Positions 34,597 to 44,872 of a stretch of DNA of 64,000 nt are shown one piece after another; the stretch's first letter is position 1, and each line of letters begins with the position of its first letter. The translations under genes were made by a program, and so were the position numbers. Origin of the DNA: Uloborus plumipes (Eukaryota > Arthropoda > Arachnida > Araneae > Uloboridae); assembly GCA_038373865.1 (NCBI GenBank), contig JAXGGA010002357.1, forward strand, positions 1 to 64,000, read 5' to 3'. The notes under the pieces are model-generated. The model was not told the DNA's origin, made no database searches, and worked only from the letters and a program-made list of their open reading frames with translations.

Positions 34597-35299
34597 ATGT
34601 ATAAGTAAGTTACGGCTTAAAAGTTGTAGTGATAGAAACTTCACAGTAAAAACTTAGGGAAGTATATGAATTCAATGAGCCAAAAATCAAATATAACAAA
34701 AAACTATTTAACTTTACAATAAAAAATAACCAGGAAGAACTTTGAAATTAAGCTTCTAAAGCAAAAATAATTCTAAAAAAGTTGTCTTGTGGTTTAAAAG
34801 TTGCAATATCATTAATTCTTTATAACAATTAGAACGCGGTCTTTGAATTTATGTGACAGAAATTGAAAGCCATTTTAAGTAGCTTATGATGCAAAAGTTA
34901 TAGTAACATTCAATTCTTACAAAAATAACAAGAAAAAACCCTGAAATAGAAGAGATGAGACCTAAAATTGAAAATATCCAATTAGCTTACAATTTTGATG
35001 GATAGCTTAAAAAAAAGGAAAAAATGTAGCTTAACATTAGAATAACTTTAGAATTTAGATATGAATCACTTCGCATTGTTATGTACTACATAGTCTTTAT
35101 TTAGCGTTAAATTAACGAATTTAGCAATTAACCTCTTACAAGCTACAAGAACCGGTTTGGTGATAACTGGATGGAGATCAATTTGGTTTCTTCACGCGGC
35201 TAAGTATTTCAGTTCAACCCAACACACGAGCAATTTATACAATTGATGCTCCCACGCAAGAGAGGGAAAGGGGAATTTCTCTTTTTGTCCACTCAGGAT
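34597..35299. other. AT-rich non-coding stretch
   Basis: No gene or repeat recognised between the foldback and the hAT element. Confidence 0.5.
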
Positions 35300-35307
35300 G
35301 TTTCAAA

Positions 35308-36149
35308 CAGTGGCTGGAAAAACCACATTTCTTTTGTAGCGAACTACAACTACTTTGTTATAAATGTAGTTAACTACAATTACAACTACTTTTTTTAAAT
35401 ATAGCAACTACAAACTACTTTTGAATTGTAGTCGCTACTTCGCTACTTTTTAAAAAATAAATAAATAAAAAACATACACCGTTTGAGGATTGACGGAAAA
35501 AAATCGAAAAGTCTTTTACATTAATAAATTAACTCATTTTGAATATGGATTAGAACTAAGAGTTGCCTTTGAACTTATTTGTTACTTTTCCTTTTTGTTC
35601 CTTTTTTTTTGCTAAAATTTGTCCTTTATAAGATTACTTTTACAATTTTTACGAATATTAGTCACAAAAAAAGGGTTCAAAAGTTGAGAGATTGAAATAT
35701 TTCAACCTTCATTTTTTTTTTAATTTCTTGCCAGGGAATATTTAGGAAGATAAAAATTATTTGAAGGAATATAAAAAGTAAGATGGCAAACAAACCAATA
35801 ACATGAAATAGATAAAATGTGTTTCTTCAAAATAATGTATCTAAGGAATCAGCTCATATTTTTATGGTTCTTATTTCACATTGCATCCGCTGCTGTACTC
35901 GTGCAAGATTTGCACTAGTCACAGATTAAACCTTTTTTTCCCCCTTCGTTCTCTTTTTTTTAAATTTTTTTATTTATTTATTTCATTTTAAAGAAATTTT
36001 CAGAAATCGCTGCAAACTACAATTTTTTTGTATCGCGCTACTCACTACTCTACTTTTTTTAAAAAAATAGTGCGCTACACTACAAACTACTCAAAAATGT
36101 AGTTACTACAGTAGTTTCGCTACTTGTAGCGCTCTACTTCCGACCACTG
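35308..36149. mobile_element. Non-autonomous hAT element with perfect 8-bp TSD
   Basis: An 842-bp element with ends CAGTGGCTGGAA and, in reverse complement, CAGTGGTCGGAA, flanked by the identical octamer GTTTCAAA (35300-35307 and 36150-36157). An 8-bp duplication with CAGTGG ends identifies the hAT superfamily. Both subterminal regions repeat words of the type GTAGCGAACTAC, ACTACAAACTAC and TAGTCGCTACTTCGCTACTT. No transposase frame is present, so movement would depend on an autonomous relative. Confidence 0.92.
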
Positions 36150-36263
36150 GTTTCAAACCGTTTTAAACTCAGTCCTCTCGATCTGAAATTGATGACCGCT
36201 TGTTGCCGCGGGAGTAAAAAAAGTAAAATATCGGCATCTTTCTTCGTTGATCTCGACACTCCA

Positions 36264-36595
36264 CACTGTAAAAAAATAAATGTTGTTTTTACATTATAAT
36301 GCAGCTAATTTTCTAGTAATAAACTGTAAAATTGATAACTTAACAGTTTTAAACTGTAAAATGGTCAATTTTGCTAGTTTTACAGTTCATTACCATGTAT
36401 TTTACAGTTATAAACTGGAACCTCTGCTGCCAGTATTATACTGTTGTTTTTACAGTATAATGCAGCGAAATTTTACCCTAATAAACTGTAAAATTGCTAG
36501 TTTTACAGTTTATTACTGTGCATTTTACAGTTTTAAATTGGAACCTCGGCTATCAGTATTATACTGTAAAAACAACGGTTTATTTTTTTGTAGTG
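36264..36595. mobile_element. CACTG-ended MITE rich in ACTGTAAAA words (copy 2)
   Basis: 332 bp with ends CACTGTAAAAAAATAAATG and, in reverse complement, CACTACAAAAAAATAAAC, continuing into TTGTTTTTACAGTATAAT on both sides. It is flanked by CA on both sides (36262-36263 and 36596-36597). The body is a dimer of a unit of about 155 bp; each half has GCTAGTTTTACAG and ends GGAACCTC..CAGTATTATACTG. The frame across it reflects the repeat, not a gene. Confidence 0.8.
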
Positions 36596-36597
36596 CA

Positions 36598-38727
36598 GAG
36601 ATGCTTTGAATGAAATAGCTTCAATTATGTATATTCTGTATAAAATTGTTTAGCAGCAAGAAGGAAAAATTTACATGAATTGTGATTGTCGAAACTCGAG
36701 GGTGGCGAAGTCGGAGTCGGGTGTAGCAGGTTTAAAAGACAAGGGTCGGATTTGGTCATTTTTTTAGCAACTTTGCCAAAGTCAGCCAAGTCAGAGTCGG
36801 AGCCTAAAAGTCGAAGACTGTAAAGTTCATGGAGTCGGTGATGGAGCTGGAGTTAGCCATTTTCGCTCTGATTCCGTACCCCCCCCCCCATACCCCAAAA
36901 TGAAGCATAAATACAGTGAGAAGTAATTGCTTCAAAATGCACAAAAGTCAATGCATGTATGTACCAATAATTCTTTTTATTAATTTCATTTAAAAACCAT
37001 GAAAGCTATGCACAGAGTACATAGTTAAATGGTATTCTAACTATCCAGTAAATATCTTTTTCTTCAAATCTGTTATTAAACATTTAACATGTTAAGGCGC
37101 AGTAGTTAAGTTAAAAGAACTTAGCAATTTATGCTTTTAAAAAAAATAATATTAAAGATTAGTGGTAGTTGAGTTAAAAGTTCTTAGTATTTTACTTGTG
37201 CTTCTTTTAGATTTTTAGTAACTTTTATCCATTGTTAGGCACTGAATAAGACACTGTCAAGTGTTTAATAACAAGTGTGTACAATTAGTTTGCAAACTTT
37301 GCAATATGAACACACTATTCAAGTGAAAATATAAGCTTGATTAATTTATCAATAAAATAACGATATTTATGTTGAGAGTAAAAAATTAATGAAATGAATA
37401 AAATTATCAAGCCCTTGTCCTGTGTAAATCTCTCCATTAGGGACAAAAATGTTTGTCCCGTTAGTGTTCGCCCTAGAGGTGTTTGACTGTTTATATGTAT
37501 ATTTATTCATTTATTTATATCATAGTATCATGATGAAATCCTGTTATCATAAAAAGTATGCCATCCAAAAAAAATAATTGCGCCGACTAAGAAGTTTGAA
37601 TAAAACATAACCTTCAGAAGTTCCAGGGAAAAACCTTTTCCTTAGTAAGTTTCATCCACATTTTCGTGACATATTTATGTCTGCTAAGAAATGTCCATTG
37701 CAAGTAACCTTCAGTTTAGTATCTGTTGACATAGATGCAGAATAATACCAAAATTATGGTCATTTGTTTCTGGCTTTTTGTTCCCAAAAGCCTGTAAGAC
37801 CACAGCTAAGTTAGTGTTGAAAATAGGTACGAATTCAGAAAAACAAAAATTGGTTTATTGAATAATAATAAATACTTGTATTAACGATATGAGGAGGCTA
37901 TTTATAAAGATTGCTTATTTTAAACTTTGAGTGATTTTGAATTATCTTTTTGAGTTTCTGCTCTTTCCAATTGAATAATTGTATGGAAGAATTTGATGAA
38001 GATAATATTCAATGAAAATGTTCATGGTCTAAGAAACGCAATTGAGTGTCTTAATAAACTATTTTGACATTCAAAACTGTAAAAGATCAACGATTTGAAA
38101 TTTATTCTAAGTTTTCTTTTTATTTTTTTTTGTGCCAAAGCCGAAATCTAAATAAATTGTATTTCGTTCGTTTAATATGTAAGAAGGGTTTATATAGTAA
38201 TTTACTTATCAATACGTTTAGAAAAGAAATTACAGACTTACTTAGAAGCACAAAATTGCTGCTTTAAGGATCGTTAAAAAGATAAAATATAAATGTAACT
38301 TAAAATAAATTTGGACAACGCAAGATATCTGATTTTTATGTAATCGGTATTATTAAGGGAAAAACGCGCATATACCTGTAGTAATCTTGGTCAAGGCAAG
38401 TGTGACACTTAAGAACGCGTTTGCAACAATATTGATATAAAGATAAACTTCATCCATGTGCAAAGAACATCTTCAATAATTGAATGCTCAATGTAGCGCC
38501 TCCACTGGTCGAATTTTAACAAACGCTAGACGTTTCCACTAACTTTCGTTAACTCAATACAGACTCAACTGAAATTGGGATTTTCTTCTAAATCACGGTC
38601 CAAAATTGAGCAAACACAATTACATTTTAAAATACATTGCACAGATCCATAAAAATAATCAGTTTAATCCTTACACGATCGCTTTTTTCTTCGTGTGCTG
38701 TACAGTTTTATGTTCCCCACCCCCCAA
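36598..38727. other. Non-coding stretch with GGAGTC-rich patch
   Basis: Between about 36690 and 36870 GTCGGAGTC-type words recur in a degenerate simple-sequence patch, followed by 11 C (36879-36889). The remainder is AT-rich with no recognised gene. Confidence 0.55.
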
Positions 38728-38903
38728 TAGTGCTGTCATTTAAAATTTTTGAAGGGGGGAGAGGCAAATGGTGCAAACACAATGCATTTTCAACGAAAAA
38801 CAACAGAAAATACGCCCTCTTATATCTAAATACATTGATTTCTCAAAGCCGAGGGGGGGGGGGGGCAATTGACCCTCCCCGACCCCCCTAAATGACGGGC
38901 CTA
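38728..38903. mobile_element. hAT-type MITE, older copy
   Basis: About 176 bp related throughout to 57908-58073. Shared features are CATTGATTTCTCAAAGCC, a long G run (13 G at 38853-38865), CAATTGACCC and ACGGGCCT at the right end. The left end is degraded (TAGTGCTGTCATTT for CAGGGGCGTCATTT) and no clean 8-bp duplication was found. Confidence 0.75.
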
Positions 38904-39445
38904 AAAATTATTATTACTAATTGTAATAAAATGTCGATAGACTTATTTATACGAATGACCAACTTGTTTCGTGTTGAGACAATTTTTTAAGGTGCAGACT
39001 GATAGGAAAATTAAATAGCTTCTAAAGTATCAAAATATGATTTGGAAGTCATAATCGAAATCGTCTGCTGAAGTCCACAAATACGCCGCATTATCCAGCT
39101 AAAAGATCTTTTTCTTCATATTGTCTACCATGCTTGGGATAGAAAAATCCATAATTTGCAGCAACATCATGAAATGTAGGTTTACTTTGAGTACTCTATT
39201 TGAATAAACTATATTCAATAAAGATTTAGCAATGCATTACTGACTTGTTCTTATAGAATTTGACTATTATTTCCCGATTACGATTCAGACTATGGTTTCT
39301 TACGGAACTTTCCTTCTTTTGTTGTGCTCTAAGGGTCCGTCCACAAATGACGCCACGCTTTAAAGTGTAGTGGATTCGTAAAATTCTGACAGTTTGAGAC
39401 AAAGGGATGGAAAGGGGTAAGAAAATGTACAACGCATTTTTTAAG
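38904..39445. other. Non-coding stretch
   Basis: No feature recognised between the hAT MITE and the third ACTGTAAAA-word MITE. Confidence 0.45.
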
Positions 39446-39827
39446 CACAATGCAAAAAATGAACTAATGTTTTTACAGTACAATACTGGTAGCCGAGGAT
39501 TCCAATTTAAAGCTGTAAAATGCACAGTAATAAACAGTAAAACTAGCAATTTTACAGTTATTGGCGTAAAATTTAGCTGTATTATACTGTAAAAACAACA
39601 GTATAATACTGGCAGCAGAGGTTCCAGTTTAAAACTAAAATGCACGGTAATAAACTGTAAAATTAGCAATTTTGCAGTTTATTACTGTAAAATTAACAAT
39701 TCTACAGTTTAGTATTGTAAAAGTAGAAATTTTACAGTTTATTACTGTAAAATTAGCAATTTTTACAGTTTATTACAACAGAAATAACTGTATTATACTC
39801 TAAAAACAGCATTCATTTTTTACAGTG
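39446..39827. mobile_element. CACTG-ended MITE rich in ACTGTAAAA words (copy 3)
   Basis: A 382-bp relative of copies 1 and 2. The right end in reverse complement is CACTGTAAAAAATGAATG; the left end is decayed (CACAATGCAAAAAATGAAC). It contains CAGTATAATACTGGCAGCAG and many ACTGTAAAA/TTTTACAGT words, with one or two additional word repeats (39650-39770) compared with the other copies. Flanks do not form a matching dinucleotide, so it is older. The long minus-strand frame through it is a by-product of the words. Confidence 0.78.
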
Positions 39828-39837
39828 TAACAATATA

Positions 39838-40079
39838 CACGGCTCAAAACAATTAGGGGAGCAAATGGTTAAACAAAATTACCCAAAGATGTGTACCAAT
39901 AAGTAACAAAAAATGAATCATCCTCAATTTAAAGACTACCAGGAAACAGATGAAGAAAACTTTTTATGCAAATCAGAGTTCATGACGTCAAAAACCAGAA
40001 AAACGGAGATAAGAGCAGAAATCGGGATGTTGCAGAAACGTCTTGCTCCCCTAATTATTTTGAGCAGTGTATTTATCAA
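39838..40079. mobile_element. Tc1-type MITE, TA-flanked
   Basis: 242 bp. The ends are CACGGCTCAAAACAATTAGG and, in reverse complement, CACTGCTCAAAATAATTAGG, both continuing GGAGCA. TA lies at 39836-39837 and 40080-40081. A CACTGCTCAAAA end with a TA target is characteristic of Tc1/mariner-derived MITEs. A plus-strand frame (39913-40227) runs out of the element and has no recognisable domain. Confidence 0.85.
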
Positions 40080-40271
40080 AAACAGCGCGACATTTGACAA
40101 AGCAGGAGGCTGTGAGGAGAATTGGCGCGCAGGGGATAGAAGGGGGTCAAGTTTTTTGAAAAAATGTGCGACTTTATTTATGGTAGCCGCTAACCTTTTT
40201 TTGAAGTTCTTGCCTATATTTATATAATTCTCTTGTAATGCTACTGTGTAAGCATTTTAATTTCCAAGAGC

Positions 40272-42543
40272 AGTTCCCATTCTTTCAACCTTCGAAAAGT
40301 TTTTTTTTTTTTTACCTGGACCTCTTAGTCCAGTCATATTGTTCAAAAAAAAAAAAAAAAAGAAAAGAAAAGAGCTAAAATCGCAAATCACGATCTAGTT
40401 CTGAATTTTTTATATGTTGTTTGGGTCAATTAGGGTAGTGTAAATATAAGTTTTCATCTTTCTAAAGCCTGTGCTCGCTGGGAAACTCGCGAAAAACTGC
40501 GAAATTTGCGGACTTTTTTCAGTTTTTCCTTTGTAACTCCTAAACTATGCAACTTTCCATGATACATGTGAATACCCATTTTATAGAACACTAATTTTGC
40601 AACCAGGCAAGTTCAAGTGGTGCTCTGTAAAACCAATAGTTTAGGAGATATCGCACTTTAAACAATTTGCCATTTTTTGCGAAAAATTAAAAAAATATGC
40701 TTCGATCACATTTTGGACTAAATATCGACATAAATTCCTATTCTACAAGACAAAAAATGGACAAGTAATTACAATACTTCTAATCAACTTTCACTTAAAC
40801 CAAAAAAAAAGTCTGTAGGTTCAACATTTCATTCACAATCGTAAAAAAAATAAATATTCGGAAATTTTAATTTTTTGGAAAAATGAGAAAAGTCGTTTTC
40901 TAATAAGAATAGTAGGGCACTGGATAACAGAAAAATGCATAGAATGATATAAAAAGGTATTAAAATATTATTTTCATAATTAAAAAAAACTTACAATCTA
41001 ATTTAGCTCAATATTTTTCCTTTTCTTTTCTTTTGAGAGTCCTTGTTAGCTGTGGTCTCATCCCGAAGCTGAAGAAAGGAAGGGTGTCTTTCTTCTGTCT
41101 CAATTTGTTCGTCTAAATGCGGGAAGAGTTGTTACAACGTCGATCCAATTCCAGTTGCTGAAGATGAAGAAAATATAGGCTTTTCCGCATTTAGATGAAC
41201 ATCTTGAGACAGAAGAAAGACACCCTTCCTTTTCTTCAGCGTCGGGATGAGACCACAGCTAACAAAGACCCTCAAAAGAAAAGAAAAGGAAAAATATTAA
41301 GCTAAATTAACCTGTAAGTTTTTTGAATTATAAAAATAATATTTTAATACCTTTTTATATCATTCTATGCATTTTTCTGTTATCCAGTGCCCTACTATTC
41401 TTATTAGAAAACGACTTTTCTCATTTTTCCAAAAAATTAAAATTTCCGAATATTTATTTTTTTTACGATTGTGAATGAAATGTTGAACCTACAGACTTTT
41501 TTTTTGGTTTAAGTGAAAGTTGATTAGAAGTATTGTAATTACTTGTCCATTTTTTGTCTTGTAGAATAGGAATTTATGTCGATATTTGGTCCAAAATGTG
41601 ATCGAAGTATAATTTTTTCATTTTTCGCAAAAAATGACAAATTGTTTAAAGTACGATATCTCCTAAACTATTGGTCCTACCGAGCTCCACTTGAGCTTAA
41701 ATTGTTGTTCACATTTATCATCAAAAGTTACATAATTTAGGAGAAATAAAGGAAAATCTGAAGGTAGGTCTAGACAAGACCACAACCAACAAGAACCATC
41801 ATAAAAATAACAAAACAATGAGCGAAATTGACCTGTAAGGTTTTTTTTAATTATTAAAATAATATTTTAGTACACGGTTACCCTTTTTATACCATTTTAT
41901 GTATTTTTTATTGTCCTGTGCCCTCCTATTCTTGTTAGAAAACAATTTTTCTAATTTCTCAAAAAAATTAAACTTTTTGAATATTTGTTTTTTCGCAATT
42001 GTAGATGGAATATTGAACCTACAGACTTCTGTTTTGAATGAAAGTTGATTAAATGTATTGCAATTACAGCTCAATTTTTTGTTTTGTAGAATAGGAATTT
42101 ATGTCGATATTTGGTCCAAAATGTGATCGTAGCATAATTTTTTCATTTTTCGCAAAAAATATGTCTTAAACTATTGCTCCTACAGAGCGCCACTTGAGCT
42201 TGCCTGATTGCAAATTTAGTGTTCTTTAAAATGGGTATTCACATGTACTGTTGAAAGTTGCATAGTTTAGGAGTTACAAAGGAAAAACTGAAAAAAGGCC
42301 GCAAATTTCGCAGTTTTTCGCGAGTTTCGCAGCACGCACATGTTTTAGAAAGGTGAAAACTTAGATTTACACTACCCTAATACCCTAAGTCACCCAAACA
42401 ACATATAAAAAATTCAGAGCTGCATCGCGATTTGCGATTTTAGCTCTTTTTTTTTTTTTTGTACACTATGACTGGACTAACAGGTGTTTTTACAGTCGCA
42501 AAAAAAAAAAAAACTTTTTCGAAAGTTGAAAGAATGGGAACTA
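40272..42543. mobile_element. 2.3-kb foldback element with duplicated right arm
   Basis: The left arm (about 40272-41130) is repeated in inverted orientation twice. A near-identical partial arm spans about 41186-41760. A more diverged arm, about 41773-42543, carries the outermost sequence. The outer ends are AGTTCCCATTCTTTCAACC and its complement. Shared landmarks are GACTTTTCTCATTTTTCC, TTGTGAATGAAATGTTGAAC and CTCGCGAAAAACTGCGAAAT. The loop region (41130-41186) contains the only non-repeated sequence. I recognise no protein. A transcript across it would form a hairpin of many hundreds of base pairs. Confidence 0.85.
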
Positions 42544-44234
42544 CATCGCGATTTGCGATTTTAATGTCTAATTTGACTAAACTATGTGTGCACAATCCTC
42601 AATTAATGATGATGTTGGACGAAGCACAGAAGTAATGCGAATGTTAATGTCTTTAGTATGCACAAAGCCATAAGCTTAATTTATTAATCTCAGGAGATTT
42701 CTTAATGTTGTTTTGTTGAGCAATCATATTGCTCGTGTTCAGTGTATAACAGAAAATAAAAATGTTCGTTTGCGAATAATATAGCGGCTTAGCAAAACAA
42801 AGAAATACTTTTGACGTAGAGAATTGAAACTGCATGTAGATTTTTGATTAGGAGTTTGACGAACATTTAGAGCCCTATTTATGTAAAATAGTTCTTGCTC
42901 AAAACTCTAAGTACATTTTCAAAGAATATTTTGACATTGCAAACTATGTCAAGATTTTAAAAACGAAAGTAAATTGCTTTTTAAACTACTTGTTGATAAT
43001 AATCATGCTGTTTTGCAGCTAATTTTAAAAATGTGCATTTTTTTCCTTTTTTGCGAGGGCAATTTTTGAAGTTCAAAACATTTTATTTGAAAATCATTAT
43101 TACACCTATACATAAAGTAAGTGTGCCAAATAAGCCCAGCTTAAGGTTCAGAACCTGATATCTCGCTCATTTGTGATTCAATCTGCTCCAATTTTGCTCA
43201 TTCTTCAAATCACTCATGACAAAAATAAGAAAATCATTCTATGCGACAGTTTAAGTTTAAATTATGCTTATCAGCAGAACAAAATTTGCGAATAAGCTTT
43301 ATTAGAAACACGGGTAACTAATATGGCCAAATCTGAGGAAAAGAAAGGAGAAAAAAACACCAATTAGTACTTACAAGGGGAAAAAAGAGAAATTCTTTAT
43401 TTTCACCTCGGTAGCAGATCAAGAAAAAACTAGTCTGACCGACCAAGGTAAACCGACATTAGATTAATCTTAAAACTTAAATCGGTACCGAAAAATGCTT
43501 TAAAATAAAATGCTAATACAAGTACATGCTATCTGTGGATTATATGCCAGAAAAAAGATAAATTTTCATTAGATGATTTTAAGAATTTTTTTCTTTAAAA
43601 ATTCCAGGTTTTTTTTTCTCTCCTCCTACTGAGAAATAGTCTGCAGACAATGTTAAGAATCTGTGAAGCACGTCACAGCGTCGCACTGTTTCTGCTACTT
43701 TTATTGGCACTGTACAAACATGTTAAACCACATTTAATAATTGAAGAGGCAAGTGGACAAAGGTCATATGTAACATTTTTTTTAATTTATAGAAAAAGCT
43801 TTTAAAAAATGTGTTATGTTTTTTAATTTATAGAAAAAGCTTTAAAAAAATGTGTTATATTTTTTAATGGATTTTTCTCAACAGGTAAAACGGGCTCATA
43901 TTCTTAGTTACCAACCAATTCTGTGACTAATGGGACATGATACTGATGAACTTATCACCTTCATCCATGGTAAAATTAAGTTTCAAAAATTGTCACATAT
44001 CACCTTTTTCCACTTGACCCTTCAACTCCAAAAAAAAAAAAGAAAAAGAAAAAAGTATCACAAGTTCCATATTTACTGGGATATATATAGTGGGAAGGAG
44101 AAAGATCAATTGTTACAATCGGAGCATTAACAAGTCATTTTTTTTTCACTCGTGTGCAGAGTTCGTGTACATATGTGCATGTGCAGCATAAGATTATATC
44201 CTCCATCCGATATTTTCGTGCCTAAGCAGTAAGT
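42544..44234. other. AT-rich non-coding stretch
   Basis: No gene recognised. A small tandem repeat at 43775-43870 is listed separately. Short frames have no family motif. Confidence 0.5.
43775..43870. repeat. Tandem repeat, about 2.3 x 41 bp
   Basis: TTTAATTTATAGAAAAAGC recurs 41 bp apart, followed each time by TTTAAAAAATGTGTTAT. Non-coding. Confidence 0.8.
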
Positions 44235-44236
44235 TA

Positions 44237-44461
44237 CCGTAAACAAGGGTTACTTGGACCCTAGGGGGTTACTTGAGCCCAACAGTAAAATGATAAAATC
44301 TGGGTTTGGTACAAGCGTTAGTCACTGCAAAGTGCTCTACCTTGTGGAGAAACGATGAACTACGTGCAAGTCTTCAGCTAATAAGTATCAAACCCAGATT
44401 TTATCATTTTCTGTAATGGGCCCAAGTAACCCCTTAGGGTCTAAGTAACCCTTCTTTACGG
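44237..44461. mobile_element. CCGTAAA-ended MITE (copy 1)
   Basis: 225 bp flanked by TA (44235-44236 and 44462-44463). Its TIRs of about 75 bp begin CCGTAAAC/CCGTAAAG and contain GGGTTACTTGGACCC, GGGGTTACTTGAGCCC and AAATGATAAAATCTGGGTT. The non-palindromic middle shows it lies in the opposite orientation to the copy at 53563-53790. Non-coding. Confidence 0.88.
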
Positions 44462-44495
44462 TACCACCCCTAAGTCAGGGCTAAGGCGTAAACGT

Positions 44496-44855
44496 GCAAT
44501 ACACCGCCAACTCGGTTATTCCATCCATTGATTGTTAGTTTCGTGCTTGTTTGCACTCGTCAGCCTGGAATAGGAAAGTAAACGACCTGGAAGCAGAAAT
44601 CCTCTTATAGAAGCACAGAGAGGCAAAAAAAAAAAAAAAAAAACTGGTAGTTAATGTGAAATTAGAACACCATTGTGCGGTCTCTTTCTGGTGGTCTAAT
44701 TTCACATCAGCTACCAGTTTTTTTTCTGGCTCTCTCTGCTTCTATAAGAGAATTTCTGCCCCCAGCTCGGTTACTTTTCTATTCCAGGCTGACGAGTGCT
44801 AACAAGCACGAAACTACAATCCATGGATGGAATAACCGAGTTGACGGTGTATTGC
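44496..44855. mobile_element. Foldback element, 360 bp
   Basis: Inverted arms of about 165 bp. The outer part shares CAATACACCG and ACTCGGTTATTCCATCCAT; the middle shares GTTTCGTGCTTGTT; the inner part shares CTTCTATAAGAG and AACTGGTAG. The central spacer is only about 30 bp. No target duplication was resolved and there is no coding capacity. Confidence 0.78.
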
Positions 44856-44872
44856 GAGGGCATCTAAGTTCT

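Noticed and set aside
36280..36609. 109-codon plus-strand open frame
   Set aside because: It lies entirely over a MITE dimer; the repeated peptide reflects the repeated DNA word.
39226..39669. 147-codon minus-strand open frame
   Set aside because: It runs through the ACTGTAAAA-word MITE. Its translation is the palindromic repeat read as protein and continues into unrelated flank.
39913..40227. 104-codon plus-strand open frame
   Set aside because: It starts inside the Tc1-type MITE, leaves it at the right TIR, and has no recognisable domain.
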